Shown here piece by piece: positions 43,996 through 53,029 of a stretch of DNA of 64,000 nucleotides. Within the stretch, counting starts at the first letter, position 1. Each line of letters starts with the position of its first letter. The position numbers were made by a program, and so were the translations under genes. Source of the stretch: Labilibacter sediminis (GTDB lineage Bacteria > Bacteroidota > Bacteroidia > Bacteroidales > Marinilabiliaceae); assembly GCF_005877885.1 (NCBI RefSeq), contig NZ_VCHY01000018.1:62001-126000 (forward strand), given 5' to 3'. Below the pieces are notes generated by a model. The model searched no databases. It saw only the letters and a program-made list of their open reading frames with translations, and was not told the origin of the DNA.

Positions 43996-44565
43996 ATGAT
44001 AGAAGTTTATTTAATTCGACATACAACTCCTGATATTGACCAAGGTTTATGCTATGGTGCATCAGATATAGATGTTACATCCGACTTTAAAAAGGAAGCA
44101 GCACATATAAAAGCAACCATCAATAATTTCGATCCTGAGCATATTTATACAAGCCCTTTGATTCGTTGTAAAAAGCTTGCTGATGATTTATATCCGCAAA
44201 AGCAAATAAGTCAGGATGCACGTTTAATGGAAATGAATTTTGGTGATTGGGAATTACAACAGTGGAAGGAAATTAACAACGAAACCATTGAGCATTGGAG
44301 TAATGATTTTGTAAATTTACCTACACCTAATGGTGAAAACTTTAAAGACTTAAACACCAGAAGTCTTGAATTTTGGAAAGATAAAATCCAAGTTCTCCCA
44401 TCCAGTTCAAAAGTAGCTATAGTAACTCACTCCGGTGTTATGCGCTGCCTGTTATCGAAGTTCTTGCACATTCCCTTAGATAAAATTTTCAGACTTAAAC
44501 TAAACTATGGTGCGGTAATAAAAATAACTTTGTACCCGGATTTTGAAGAAGTCGAAATTATTTAA
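43996..44565 (+). CDS. cobC: Alpha-ribazole phosphatase, histidine phosphatase family
   Basis: A 189-aa cytosolic phosphatase with the phospho-histidine motif LIRHTTPDID at the N terminus (RHT in place of RHG), YGASDIDVT, TSPLIRCKKLAD and the second catalytic His in VTHSGVMR. Such enzymes remove phosphate from alpha-ribazole 5'-phosphate or adenosylcobalamin phosphate. The position between cobS and cobU supports the CobC assignment over a generic phosphoglycerate mutase-like enzyme. Confidence 0.88.
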   Translation: MIEVYLIRHTTPDIDQGLCYGASDIDVTSDFKKEAAHIKATINNFDPEHIYTSPLIRCKKLADDLYPQKQISQDARLMEMNFGDWELQQWKEINNETIEHWSNDFVNLPTPNGENFKDLNTRSLEFWKDKIQVLPSSSKVAIVTHSGVMRCLLSKFLHIPLDKIFRLKLNYGAVIKITLYPDFEEVEII

Positions 44566-44571
44566 AACAAA

Positions 44572-44733
44572 ATTAACCACTAAGGAACACTAAGTACATT
44601 CACTAAGGCGCACGAAGAAAAATACTTGGTGTAACTTCGTGAATATCCTTTGAGGTCTTTGTGGTAAAAGTTAACCACTAAGAGTACGAAGTACATTCTC
44701 TAAGGCGCACGAAGAAAAAACATTGCGGTAAAA
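44572..44733. repeat. Two copies of the CACGAAG inverted repeat
   Basis: Copies 8 (44572-44667) and 9 (44670-44733) fill the cobC-cobU gap. The last copy runs to 12 bp before the cobU start. Confidence 0.78.
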
Positions 44734-44745
44734 CCTAAAAATATA

Positions 44746-45255
44746 ATGACAAAAATAACACTAATAACAGGAGGTCAGCGATCAGGTAAAAGCTCATATG
44801 CCCAAGAACTGGCATTAAAACTAAACAATAACCCTGTATACCTGGCGACATCCCGGATATGGGATAAAGAGCATCAAAAACGTATTGAAAGACACAAAGC
44901 GGATAGAGATGGCAGGTGGACCAATATTGAAGAAGAAAAATACATTTCCAAGCACGATTTTAATAACAGAGTGGTGCTTATTGACTGTGTTACACTTTGG
45001 CTTACCAACTTTTTTTTCGATAATAAAAGCGATATAGACCAGTCACTTCAGGAAGCAAAAACAGAGTTTGAGAAACTCTTACAGAAAGATGCTCATTTTA
45101 TATTTGTGACCAATGAAATAGGATTAGGCGGCATGCCTGAAAATGAAGTACAACGTAAATTCACAGATCTGCAAGGCTGGATGAATCAATATATTGCCCA
45201 ACAAGCTGCTGAAGTTACTTTAATGGTGAGCGGCATCCCTGTTAAAGTAAAATAG
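44746..45255 (+). CDS. cobU: Adenosylcobinamide kinase / guanylyltransferase
   Basis: A 169-aa bifunctional enzyme that phosphorylates adenosylcobinamide and then adds GMP. It has the P-loop GGQRSGKS (9-16), the arm with the guanylylated His (KRIERHKADRDGRW, His about 53), VLIDCVTLWLTN and VTNEIGLGGMPENEVQRKFTDLQGWMNQ, all typical of CobU/CobP. Last gene of the cluster. Corrin-ring genes are absent from the window, so only nucleotide-loop assembly (salvage or final steps) is shown here. Confidence 0.93.
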   Translation: MTKITLITGGQRSGKSSYAQELALKLNNNPVYLATSRIWDKEHQKRIERHKADRDGRWTNIEEEKYISKHDFNNRVVLIDCVTLWLTNFFFDNKSDIDQSLQEAKTEFEKLLQKDAHFIFVTNEIGLGGMPENEVQRKFTDLQGWMNQYIAQQAAEVTLMVSGIPVKVK

Positions 45256-45301
45256 CATTAAACAAGATAATCTCTTTTACAAAGTTCTACACACTTAATA
45301 A

Positions 45302-45385
45302 AAAAGAAAGGGCAGACTCTAACGAATCTGCCCCCACTCACACAACTAAACCTTTAATCTATGTGTCCCACCACAGCTTAGTTGT
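45302..45385 (-). terminator. 3' tail and terminator of SusCD operon 1, with SusD fossil codons
   Basis: The operon ends in GGGCAGA..TCTGCCC, a strong stem with a T tract on the minus strand. Upstream in the transcript, the segment 45361-45385 reads in one frame as T-K-L-W-W-D-T-stop, the usual end of SusD proteins, though no SusD gene ends here. The 84-bp tail matches 52205-52288 at 82 of 84 positions by my alignment. Confidence 0.8.
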
Positions 45386-45401
45386 AAAAGGTTGAATATT
45401 A

Positions 45402-45947
45402 TTAATGTGGTTCATCCTCAAGGAAACCAGACTTACGATATCCTGCTACAGTAAACACGTCATCTTCATCAAAATATGCTCCACCCCCAACATCTTGCAA
45501 ATCTTCAAACCACAACTCAAAGTAAATACTATCAGCCTTAACACCAGAAGGTAGTTCTACTACATTATGTATTATCTTTCCATTATTAACGATAACTTTT
45601 ATTTCATAATCTTCAACGACATTAATTACTGTATCAGCACTACCAAAAGTCAAATTATCTAAATTAACTGGAATTTTCACTTTGTAATCCCAAAAATGGC
45701 CTTCATCTGCAATCCATATTTCCTTGCCATTATCCACTGAAGTATTAAAGGCTATAATCTTATTAAATCCAGCACCAAAAGGGTCTTCTCCTAATTTCTC
45801 TTGATCATAACGTACATAATACTCTCCTGATGCTTCAACTGTAGATGAGTTTATTTGTACATACTTTTCCTTTTCATCACATGACACCTGTAGCACAACT
45901 ACAAGTACAAGTATAATAGAGTTTATAATATTTTTCATATTTTTCAT
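45402..45947 (-). CDS. Lipid_bd-like (PF12888 type) lipoprotein, SusCD operon 1
   Basis: A 181-aa lipoprotein (lipobox LQVSC, Cys23) with mostly beta content. The C-terminal end, AGYRKSGFLEDEPH, corresponds to SGHRYTGFPEDDYH of the paralogue at 52307, a conserved end that I associate with the 'lipid-binding putative hydrolase' group found downstream of SusC/D genes. It is the last gene of a four-gene operon (susC-susD-Ig-like-this). In related four-component importers the extra lipoproteins sit on the cell surface over the SusC pore. No catalytic residues are evident. Confidence 0.72.
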   Translation of the reverse strand: MKNMKNIINSIILVLVVVLQVSCDEKEKYVQINSSTVEASGEYYVRYDQEKLGEDPFGAGFNKIIAFNTSVDNGKEIWIADEGHFWDYKVKIPVNLDNLTFGSADTVINVVEDYEIKVIVNNGKIIHNVVELPSGVKADSIYFELWFEDLQDVGGGAYFDEDDVFTVAGYRKSGFLEDEPH

Positions 45948-45955
45948 ATTTTTAT

Positions 45956-46591
45956 TTATTCAGACACATATGCAAATACATAATTCCAACCTGTACTAAA
46001 AGTTATATCAAATGTTCTACTTACTGGATCATATATACCTTCTGCACCATTAACATCAGCATAATCCCATGGTTGTTCTACAATATTCATATCATCTCCA
46101 TTCATCTCAAAATACACCGGAAGAATTCCACTCCCTCCCATATCAGTACAATACCACATATTACTAGTACCTGCAACTAAACTTATCTCACCATTACGGC
46201 CTGCTGTAGTAGGTTCATGAGCTATATCATAAATTTTTCCGGCCACATCAGCACCTGAGCCATTAGGATTATGCACAATAACTAACTGAGTTACCGAACC
46301 AGTGTAACCATCAGAATTAACTGCACTATATCCTACCTCATACACACCAATCGTATTAACGTCCACATCTTCAGCTCCAGTAATTATTACTTCTAGCTCA
46401 ACTCCTGCTTCTGTTGCAGTTGCAGAAGCAGTATAGCTCCCTCCTTTTTCAACGATAACTACAGGATCGTATTCTATATCCGCGTAATATGTAACTTTCG
46501 TTATAAAGTTTTCATAATCCTTCTCACAACTCGAAAGAACCAGAAAACAACAAGCAAGTATTGCTGTATATTTAAATATTTTAATTTTCAT
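45956..46591 (-). CDS. DUF5011/Ig-like surface lipoprotein, SusCD operon 1
   Basis: A 211-aa lipoprotein (lipobox LSSC, Cys22). The first ~100 mature residues look like a DUF5011/5012 Ig-like domain (VNTIGVYEVGYSAVNSDGYTGSVTQLVIV), and the rest is a beta-rich domain ending GIYDPVSRTFDITFSTGWNYVFAYV. It is paralogous to the protein at 53030. Start set at the ATG at 46591, because the longer frame would overlap the susD-like gene's end. It probably lies on the surface, capping or feeding the SusC channel. Confidence 0.75.
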   Translation of the reverse strand: MKIKIFKYTAILACCFLVLSSCEKDYENFITKVTYYADIEYDPVVIVEKGGSYTASATATEAGVELEVIITGAEDVDVNTIGVYEVGYSAVNSDGYTGSVTQLVIVHNPNGSGADVAGKIYDIAHEPTTAGRNGEISLVAGTSNMWYCTDMGGSGILPVYFEMNGDDMNIVEQPWDYADVNGAEGIYDPVSRTFDITFSTGWNYVFAYVSE

Positions 46592-46602
46592 AATTTTTCG
46601 AT

Positions 46603-48129
46603 TTATTTGTTCCACCAAACCTTTGATAACATTACATCAGCATCTGCTAAATCTTTATACTCAGCAGCATTTGAATTAAAATTCAGCTCTGAATCAGCAT
46701 AAGGCAATCTTATCGGAAATACACCTCCTGTGGTTCCTCTTTTACTGTAAATCAGCGTACCCGGAACGTAACTAGCCGGAACTTCATATCCCTCTTCCAC
46801 TTCATCACTCACCTCTGATTCCTTCGGATATCCTGTTCTCATTCTTTCAATATGAGCTTCCATTCCTCTACCTCCATCGGCAGCGTCCACCCATTTTTGC
46901 ATAATAATGGCTTCTAGCTTGTCATCAAAAACTCCTGCAGGATATGCATATACCCCTGTCAACAAACTACCTACAGAAGCACCCATTCTGTTAAACGATT
47001 CAGTAACACCTAATTCATAAAACTCTTTCGCTTTAGCATCATTACCTTCTCGTAAATATGCCTCCGCTATAAGCAAATCTGATTCAGCCTTTGTCATCCA
47101 GTAAACTGGCATTAAAGGAGTAAGGAATGGGCGAGATATAATATCTGGCGCTTCAAACTCTGTAGAAGGAACATTATATGAACCTGTTACCATACCAAGA
47201 ATATCATTATCAACCACCTCAAATAACTTATACAATCGAGTATCGATATTAGTACTTAAATAAGAAACTAAAGTGACATTTGCCCTAATGTTATTTGTTG
47301 TATTTAGTTGTCTTTGATCAGATTCGTACAATGGGTTTGATTTACTATCAGCATCTTCAAAATTTGAAACTACCGCATCTTTCGATAAGAAAGAAATGGT
47401 GCCTGCCTCAAAATCTGCTAACATTTTTGAAATTTCAGCAGAAGCAAATGCCGTATTAGCATCATACTGCCTAATTAAGATCCTTAGCTTCAATGAGTTT
47501 GCGAAACCCACCCAATCAATTGTCTCTCCATTAAAGAGCATATCTGTTTTCTCATATGGCTCCTTAACAAAACCTGATAGATCTTTAGACAATGCTCTGT
47601 TCAATAGAGAATAAATTGAGTCATAAACATCCTTGCCGCTATTAATGACAGGATTTAGATTACCATTTAAACCTTGAAATGCCTCATTATATGGCACATT
47701 ATCATATAAATCAACTAAATATTGAAATCCATATGCTTTAATAGTTGCTCCCATTAAATATGCACCCCAATTTTCAGCATTTTCAACTTTCTTTAGGAAA
47801 ATCTCATTATCACTTAACCCTCCTTCATATAATTCTCTATAAGACCTATCCACCACATTTGAATTACTACTTAAAGCATATGACTCGTAAGTCTTATATT
47901 GTGATGAAGTATTGTTTTGAGCCCAATGCTGAGACCAGTACGATCCTAATAATCCGTAATCTGCACAATGCACATTAGTCACTGATGAAATTGCAGCAGA
48001 AACTAACAGATCCTCAGTAACATCTAAGGGGAAGTTAGGATTTTCATTTATGTCCAAAAAATCCGTACATGACGAAAGCATTAGGACAATAACACTTATT
48101 ATAGTTAGTATTTTTTTCATATTACGCAT
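46603..48129 (-). CDS. SusD/RagB-family nutrient-binding lipoprotein, operon 1
   Basis: A 508-aa surface lipoprotein (lipobox MLSSC, Cys21, followed by TDFLDINENPN, the usual SusD opening) with TPR-like helices and the family C terminus KVWWNK. It binds the nutrient at the surface and hands it to the SusC partner, whose gene is 3 bp upstream. This SusD-2/SusD-like subtype goes with two extra lipoproteins, as in the B. thetaiotaomicron BT2264-2261 complex, in which bound oligopeptides were seen. A peptide substrate is therefore an inference by analogy. Confidence 0.9.
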   Translation of the reverse strand: MRNMKKILTIISVIVLMLSSCTDFLDINENPNFPLDVTEDLLVSAAISSVTNVHCADYGLLGSYWSQHWAQNNTSSQYKTYESYALSSNSNVVDRSYRELYEGGLSDNEIFLKKVENAENWGAYLMGATIKAYGFQYLVDLYDNVPYNEAFQGLNGNLNPVINSGKDVYDSIYSLLNRALSKDLSGFVKEPYEKTDMLFNGETIDWVGFANSLKLRILIRQYDANTAFASAEISKMLADFEAGTISFLSKDAVVSNFEDADSKSNPLYESDQRQLNTTNNIRANVTLVSYLSTNIDTRLYKLFEVVDNDILGMVTGSYNVPSTEFEAPDIISRPFLTPLMPVYWMTKAESDLLIAEAYLREGNDAKAKEFYELGVTESFNRMGASVGSLLTGVYAYPAGVFDDKLEAIIMQKWVDAADGGRGMEAHIERMRTGYPKESEVSDEVEEGYEVPASYVPGTLIYSKRGTTGGVFPIRLPYADSELNFNSNAAEYKDLADADVMLSKVWWNK

Positions 48130-48132
48130 AAT

Positions 48133-51100
48133 TTAAAATGTAACATCCAATTTGATACCATACGTTCTTACGGCAGGAGCACCATTAAATTCTCCAAACA
48201 ATCCTTGAATATCATTATCCCAAGTTGTAGTTTCCGGATCCACATAACTGTTATCAGCAGGGGTCCATAAAAATAAGTTTCTTCCGAATAATGATACGTT
48301 AGCGGATGAAAGGAAAGTCGATTGTAACGCAGACTGAGGAACTCTATAAGATAAAGAGGCCTCCCTTAATTTAATAAACGTTTTATCTATAATACGCTCA
48401 CTCTCTATTGGTTTATTTGTATTGCTTGAATAATACTCATGCCAGTTATCAACAACTGGAGTAGAGTTTTCCTGGTAGCCAGTTACATTACCTTCCGCGT
48501 CTTTTATTTCTGTAACCGTGTTAGGAATTAACCAAGGTCTTCTGTCATTGGTTGTAGATTGTTCATTATTACCTGACCAAAATGTTGCTCCTGCAGTTTG
48601 CGAATACATTTTACCACCAAAAGATGAATCAAATAAGAATGAAAAACGAATGCCTTTATAAGAGAATGTATTGGTTAAACCCATTGAAAAGTCAGGTACT
48701 GAAGAACCTACTAACTTTTTATCTCCTTCTACTGGTAATCCATTATCTCCTACAATAATTTCTCCATCTGGAGAATATTTGTAATCAGGGATTCTATACA
48801 TTCCTAGTTGTTCTCCAGGAATCGCAACAAACTCAGCTTCATAAGCATCGTTTATTAAATATTCACTTACCCCAAGTTCTTCATTCAACTCATTAAGAAT
48901 TGTGTTGGACTGATTGAAAACATAAGTTACCTCCCATCTAAAATCTTTTGTTTTTACGGCAGTTGCATCCAATAACAATTCAATACCATCATTGGTGATT
49001 TTACCTAGATTAGATGTTTGTTCTCTATAACCAGAAGATGCAGCAATATTTGCTGTTAAAATAAGATCAGTAGTTACCTTGTTATAGTATGCAAAATCCA
49101 AGCGCAATCTATTATTTAAGAAACGTAAATCTGCCCCAATCTCAAATTCTTTTGATAACTCAGGCTTAAGATTTGGATTACCCAATCTACGCGATTTTTC
49201 ATACGCCGGAACACCACCAATAGGGTAATTTGAAGCACCAAAACCTCCGGCTCTTACAATAGCGGGAGCAAAGAAATCGCCTGTTTGATATGGATCAGCA
49301 TCATTACCTGCAAATGCATAACTAAGTCGTAATTTACCATAAGATAAAATACTATTGTCCGGCATTAAATCCGTAAATACAAAACCAAGTGTTGCTCCAG
49401 GATAGAAAAAAGAATTATCATTAATAGGAAGCGTTGAGGACCAATCATTACGCGCTTGTAAGGTTAAGAATAAATAATCATTAAACTCTAATCCTAACTG
49501 AGCGTACATACCCACAAGTCTTCTTTTAGATTCACGAGTATAAACTTCTGCTGATCCACTAATATTCCCAACATTGTAATATTCAGGAACAACAAGACCT
49601 TTTGAAACAACATTTAGTCTTTTGAATTCTCTTTGGTTTATATTGTTTCCCAATAAGGCATTATACTTTAACACTCCACCACCTAAACTAATTTCATTTC
49701 TGTAGGTTACAATTAAATCACTATTAAGTGAAGTATGATATCTTCCTTCCTCCTTAACTGCTCCTTGAACATCATTAATTGTTGCGTAATTATTTGAACC
49801 TGGAGTTACTTTTGCTATCGCACCATGAACTTTTGAGAAACGAGAATAAGAATCCAAACCTCCCGTAAAAGCAATATCTAAACCTGGCAATATATTATGG
49901 GTAATATTAAGATTAGCCATATACCTATTCTGCTTAGCTTCTCCACCTGTTTCATTTATGGTAAAATAAGGGTTTTGAGCATAACCATTAAAGTAATTAT
50001 CCAGATTATCAAATTTATCTTTGTAATTTCTATAATCAGGCAAATAATGGTTAACTGGTTGGTATAAGATATCAGCATATAGCACAGCACCTGTACCAGC
50101 ATCATCACCCTGTCCTGTCGGTATTGTAGTTATGTTCTTATTAATATAAGTGGCTCCAAAATTGAATTTTGTTTTTTCATTTCCTCCATTACCTTGAAAA
50201 GATAATGTATTACGATCCAACACATCAACATCTCCAGGTAATATACCATCAGTCTTAGAATTAGCTGCTGATATACGCCACCCCATAAATTCATTACCTC
50301 CAGAAACTGAAGCTGAATTATTTAAAGAATAACCATACTCATAAAAGTCACGAATACCATTCTCTTTATACGAAAATGGGGCAATACGTTGGGAGTTATC
50401 AACTACATAACCTGTAAGTCTGTCACTTCCATCCATAACTGGTCCCCAACTACCATTCTCTTTTGAATCATATGTACCACTCCAACCTTGTCCAAATCTA
50501 TCTTGAAAATAAGGTAAACGTCCAACTTCCATTAAAGCAGATGAACTTGAGAATGTAACTTGTAGATCTTTATTTTTAGAACCCTTAACTGTTGTAATCA
50601 AGATAACTCCATTTGCAGCTCTCGATCCATATAAGTTTGTAGCTGCAGCACCTTTAAGAATAGAAACAGTTTCTATATCTTCCGGGTTAATATCCGAAGC
50701 TGCATTACCAAAGTCAACTTTAGCACTTACATTCATTGAATTCTCAGTTGCATTACCACTCGCAAAGGAATTATCAATAGGTACACCATCCACAACATAT
50801 AACGGTTGGTTACTACCTGTAATGGTTGAAAGCCCTCTTACGATAACTCTAGTAGAAGCGCCAGGAGCACCAGAACCGGAAGAAATTGAAACACCAGCAA
50901 CTTTACCTTGCAATGCTTTTGTTGCATCGGTAACACCAACATTTTCCATATCTTCCTTTTTGAACTCCGTTACAGAATAACCAAGAGCTTTCTTCTCCCT
51001 CTTAATACCTAACGCAGTAACCACAACTTCATCCAGATCTTCCGTATCTGACTGCATGGTTACATTAATAACAGACTGTTCTGTAATAAGAACCTCCTGA

Positions 51101-51339
51101 GTTACCATTCCCACAAACGAAAAAACTAAATGGGTTGCATTTTCTGGCACACTTAATTCATATACCCCATCGTATCGGGTTATGGTCCCAATTGTTGTAC
51201 CCTTAACAATAATAGATACGCCTGGAATAGCCTCGCCAAGATCGTCGACAACTTTCCCATTAATAGCTTTTGTTTGGGCATTCATAGTCGTCAATCCCAC
51301 CAATAGGACCAGCGACAACAGTAAAGCAATTTTTTGCAT
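48133..51339 (-). CDS. SusC/RagA-family TonB-dependent transporter, operon 1
   Basis: A 1068-aa outer-membrane protein with a signal peptide (ending TTMNAQ), an N-terminal carboxypeptidase-D-like beta domain (about 25-105, GKVVDDLGEAIPGVSIIVKGT), a TonB box region around EVVVTALGI, the plug (about 115-240, with LQGKVAGVSI, PLYVVDGVPID, LKGAAATNLYGSRAANGVI) and a 22-strand barrel ending DVTF. It imports the ligand held by the SusD lid, using TonB energy. It starts operon 1. Its first ~115 residues are very close to those of the operon 2 transporter, pointing to duplication. Confidence 0.94.
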   Translation of the reverse strand: MQKIALLLSLVLLVGLTTMNAQTKAINGKVVDDLGEAIPGVSIIVKGTTIGTITRYDGVYELSVPENATHLVFSFVGMVTQEVLITEQSVINVTMQSDTEDLDEVVVTALGIKREKKALGYSVTEFKKEDMENVGVTDATKALQGKVAGVSISSGSGAPGASTRVIVRGLSTITGSNQPLYVVDGVPIDNSFASGNATENSMNVSAKVDFGNAASDINPEDIETVSILKGAAATNLYGSRAANGVILITTVKGSKNKDLQVTFSSSSALMEVGRLPYFQDRFGQGWSGTYDSKENGSWGPVMDGSDRLTGYVVDNSQRIAPFSYKENGIRDFYEYGYSLNNSASVSGGNEFMGWRISAANSKTDGILPGDVDVLDRNTLSFQGNGGNEKTKFNFGATYINKNITTIPTGQGDDAGTGAVLYADILYQPVNHYLPDYRNYKDKFDNLDNYFNGYAQNPYFTINETGGEAKQNRYMANLNITHNILPGLDIAFTGGLDSYSRFSKVHGAIAKVTPGSNNYATINDVQGAVKEEGRYHTSLNSDLIVTYRNEISLGGGVLKYNALLGNNINQREFKRLNVVSKGLVVPEYYNVGNISGSAEVYTRESKRRLVGMYAQLGLEFNDYLFLTLQARNDWSSTLPINDNSFFYPGATLGFVFTDLMPDNSILSYGKLRLSYAFAGNDADPYQTGDFFAPAIVRAGGFGASNYPIGGVPAYEKSRRLGNPNLKPELSKEFEIGADLRFLNNRLRLDFAYYNKVTTDLILTANIAASSGYREQTSNLGKITNDGIELLLDATAVKTKDFRWEVTYVFNQSNTILNELNEELGVSEYLINDAYEAEFVAIPGEQLGMYRIPDYKYSPDGEIIVGDNGLPVEGDKKLVGSSVPDFSMGLTNTFSYKGIRFSFLFDSSFGGKMYSQTAGATFWSGNNEQSTTNDRRPWLIPNTVTEIKDAEGNVTGYQENSTPVVDNWHEYYSSNTNKPIESERIIDKTFIKLREASLSYRVPQSALQSTFLSSANVSLFGRNLFLWTPADNSYVDPETTTWDNDIQGLFGEFNGAPAVRTYGIKLDVTF

Positions 51340-52204
51340 AAAACAAAAGTTTAAGTTAATAGATAACTAATTTTTGTATATACAAAAGATTAAAAGACTA
51401 AAAGACAGACAGTATATACAAAAAACTAAAAGACAGATAGTATATAGGTAACAGTTTCATTTTAACAGATCAAGATCCACCTCTTAACGGGACAATGATA
51501 CGTAAGCCAAAATTAAATAATGTAACCTGTTATTCTAAGAAAAGTTTTCAGAACACAAAAACTCCAACACCCCCTAACATTCAATATATCAATCCCCACA
51601 CCCAATCCTTCCAAAACATTTCATTAAAACTTCATTCAATTTATTTATATATTTTAACAATTGCAATGTTTTTTTATTCTTTTTTTAACATTTGACAGAT
51701 AATAGACACCCATCTTATATTTTTTTTATCAGAACAAGCTTTTTTTAATAAATTCAACCTAATACACTTAAAAATAATTAGATAGGATTTTTACTTTAAA
51801 ATTTTAATATAATTAGGCTTCTTAGAGATAAGATACTGTATTACAATCACTGTAGATTTAATCTATGATGATCGCAAGATAAAAGAATGGTTTATTTTCA
51901 CTCATACCGAGGCCGTATTTGTAGACATCATAAACCATTATAACAAAACAAAATTACGTAAAGACTGAACTAATTAAATAAGAATAGAGAGAAGTAAAAA
52001 ATAAATTTACCCAATAAATAGAAAAGAGATTATCACATAATCATAGATAGCCTAAAAACGACTAACACCTATCCTAACGACAAAGGATTTAGTGAATTTA
52101 AAATATTCCAAATACCGTTTCCCATAAACTTAATATGATTCGTTTTCAGCTCTTGAATAGACAAAACTCATATTAAACAATGAGGTTGTAATAATATTTA
52201 CAAA
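51340..52204. other. Long AT-rich intergenic region upstream of SusCD operon 1
   Basis: Close to the susC start lie a perfect 16-bp palindrome TTTTGTAT-ATACAAAA (51372-51387) and two direct repeats, ACTAAAAGACAG-A-C/T-AGTATATA, at 51397-51418 and 51425-51446 (28-bp spacing). These look like regulator-binding sites. A TAATTTTG box (minus strand, 51508-51515) could be a -7 element, but no -33 supports it. From 51550 to 52200 I see no gene, RNA fold or repeat; an open frame at 51495-51695 is not credible. Confidence 0.5.
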
Positions 52205-52288
52205 AAAAGAAAGGGCAGATTCTTACGAATCTGCCCCCACTCACACAACTAAACCTTTAATCTATGTGTCCCACCACAGCTTAGTTGT
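52205..52288 (-). terminator. 3' tail and terminator of SusCD operon 2, with SusD fossil codons
   Basis: It has the same structure as 45302-45385: GGGCAGA and TCTGCCC form the stem, and the last coding-like codons K-L-W-W-D-T-stop lie at about 52266-52286 on the minus strand. It is followed by a T tract on that strand. Confidence 0.8.
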
Positions 52289-52306
52289 TTTTTTTAGTAT
52301 CATAAA

Positions 52307-52981
52307 TTAATGATAATCATCTTCCGGGAAACCTGTATATCTATGTCCTGAAAAATAGATAGTTGTATCCATTGATGCATCATGAGATAAAGTCTGTGCC
52401 TTCCAAGCAAACTCTTCAACTTCTGGATTTTCTCTATCTTCCGGATCAAGTAGATAACTAACAAAACCTACGTCACCTCCCATAAACTTAACTTTTAAGT
52501 ATAAGCTATCACATATGTTTCCACCTATACTCGTCGCAGCCTTTAAGAGTATTTTTCCCTCTTCTATACCTGCTTTTATAAATTCACGTTTTTCACTAGT
52601 AACCTCACCCAATCCGGTTGGAGGAGTATCTGGAAGTGTTATTGCAGGAGTATTTTCACCTACATTAGCAAAATCTAAACTTTTCGATGTAAACGAGGCA
52701 CTGCTACCATTTACAAATGACTTAAACTTAACATCAAAAAAATCTCCCCTTTCATGCGAGAGCTCAACAAAAAATTCATTTTCTACATTATTAGCGGTAT
52801 TATAGATATTGAATTCTCTATGAGTGATATCTGTCACTTCCTCTGCTTCATTAATTACATCTGTGATATACCGTCCAGCGTAATCAAGAGTAGCGCTATC
52901 CCAAATCTCTAATTCTTCTTCACAAGAAGAAAGAAAGGATAAAACACATAACACTGATATATAAAACTTTATATTTTTCAT
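52307..52981 (-). CDS. Lipid_bd-like (PF12888 type) lipoprotein, SusCD operon 2
   Basis: A 224-aa lipoprotein (lipobox FLSSC, Cys20). It is beta-rich, with the C-terminal SGHRYTGFPEDDYH shared with its operon 1 counterpart. The mature start EEELEIWDS and a central Thr/Pro-rich stretch (ITLPDTPPTGLGE) are visible. Start placed at the ATG at 52981, since the 13 preceding codons are a Lys-rich stretch before a second, better signal peptide. Last gene of operon 2; function in the importer is unknown. Confidence 0.73.
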   Translation of the reverse strand: MKNIKFYISVLCVLSFLSSCEEELEIWDSATLDYAGRYITDVINEAEEVTDITHREFNIYNTANNVENEFFVELSHERGDFFDVKFKSFVNGSSASFTSKSLDFANVGENTPAITLPDTPPTGLGEVTSEKREFIKAGIEEGKILLKAATSIGGNICDSLYLKVKFMGGDVGFVSYLLDPEDRENPEVEEFAWKAQTLSHDASMDTTIYFSGHRYTGFPEDDYH

Positions 52982-53029
52982 GCTTTTCTTTTTAATTATC
53001 TTTTCATTTACTTTTCGCATAGAAGAACA

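Noticed and set aside
42100-44733. CRISPR array made from the CACGAAG repeats
   Set aside because: Repeats are long imperfect palindromes of uneven length (about 64-98 bp), without uniform unique spacers, and genes lie between them. No cas genes are present.
51495-51695. 66-aa open frame in the gap upstream of SusCD operon 1
   Set aside because: Its composition is random-like (Asn, Lys, Thr, Ser), with no start signal or recognisable domain, in AT-rich DNA.
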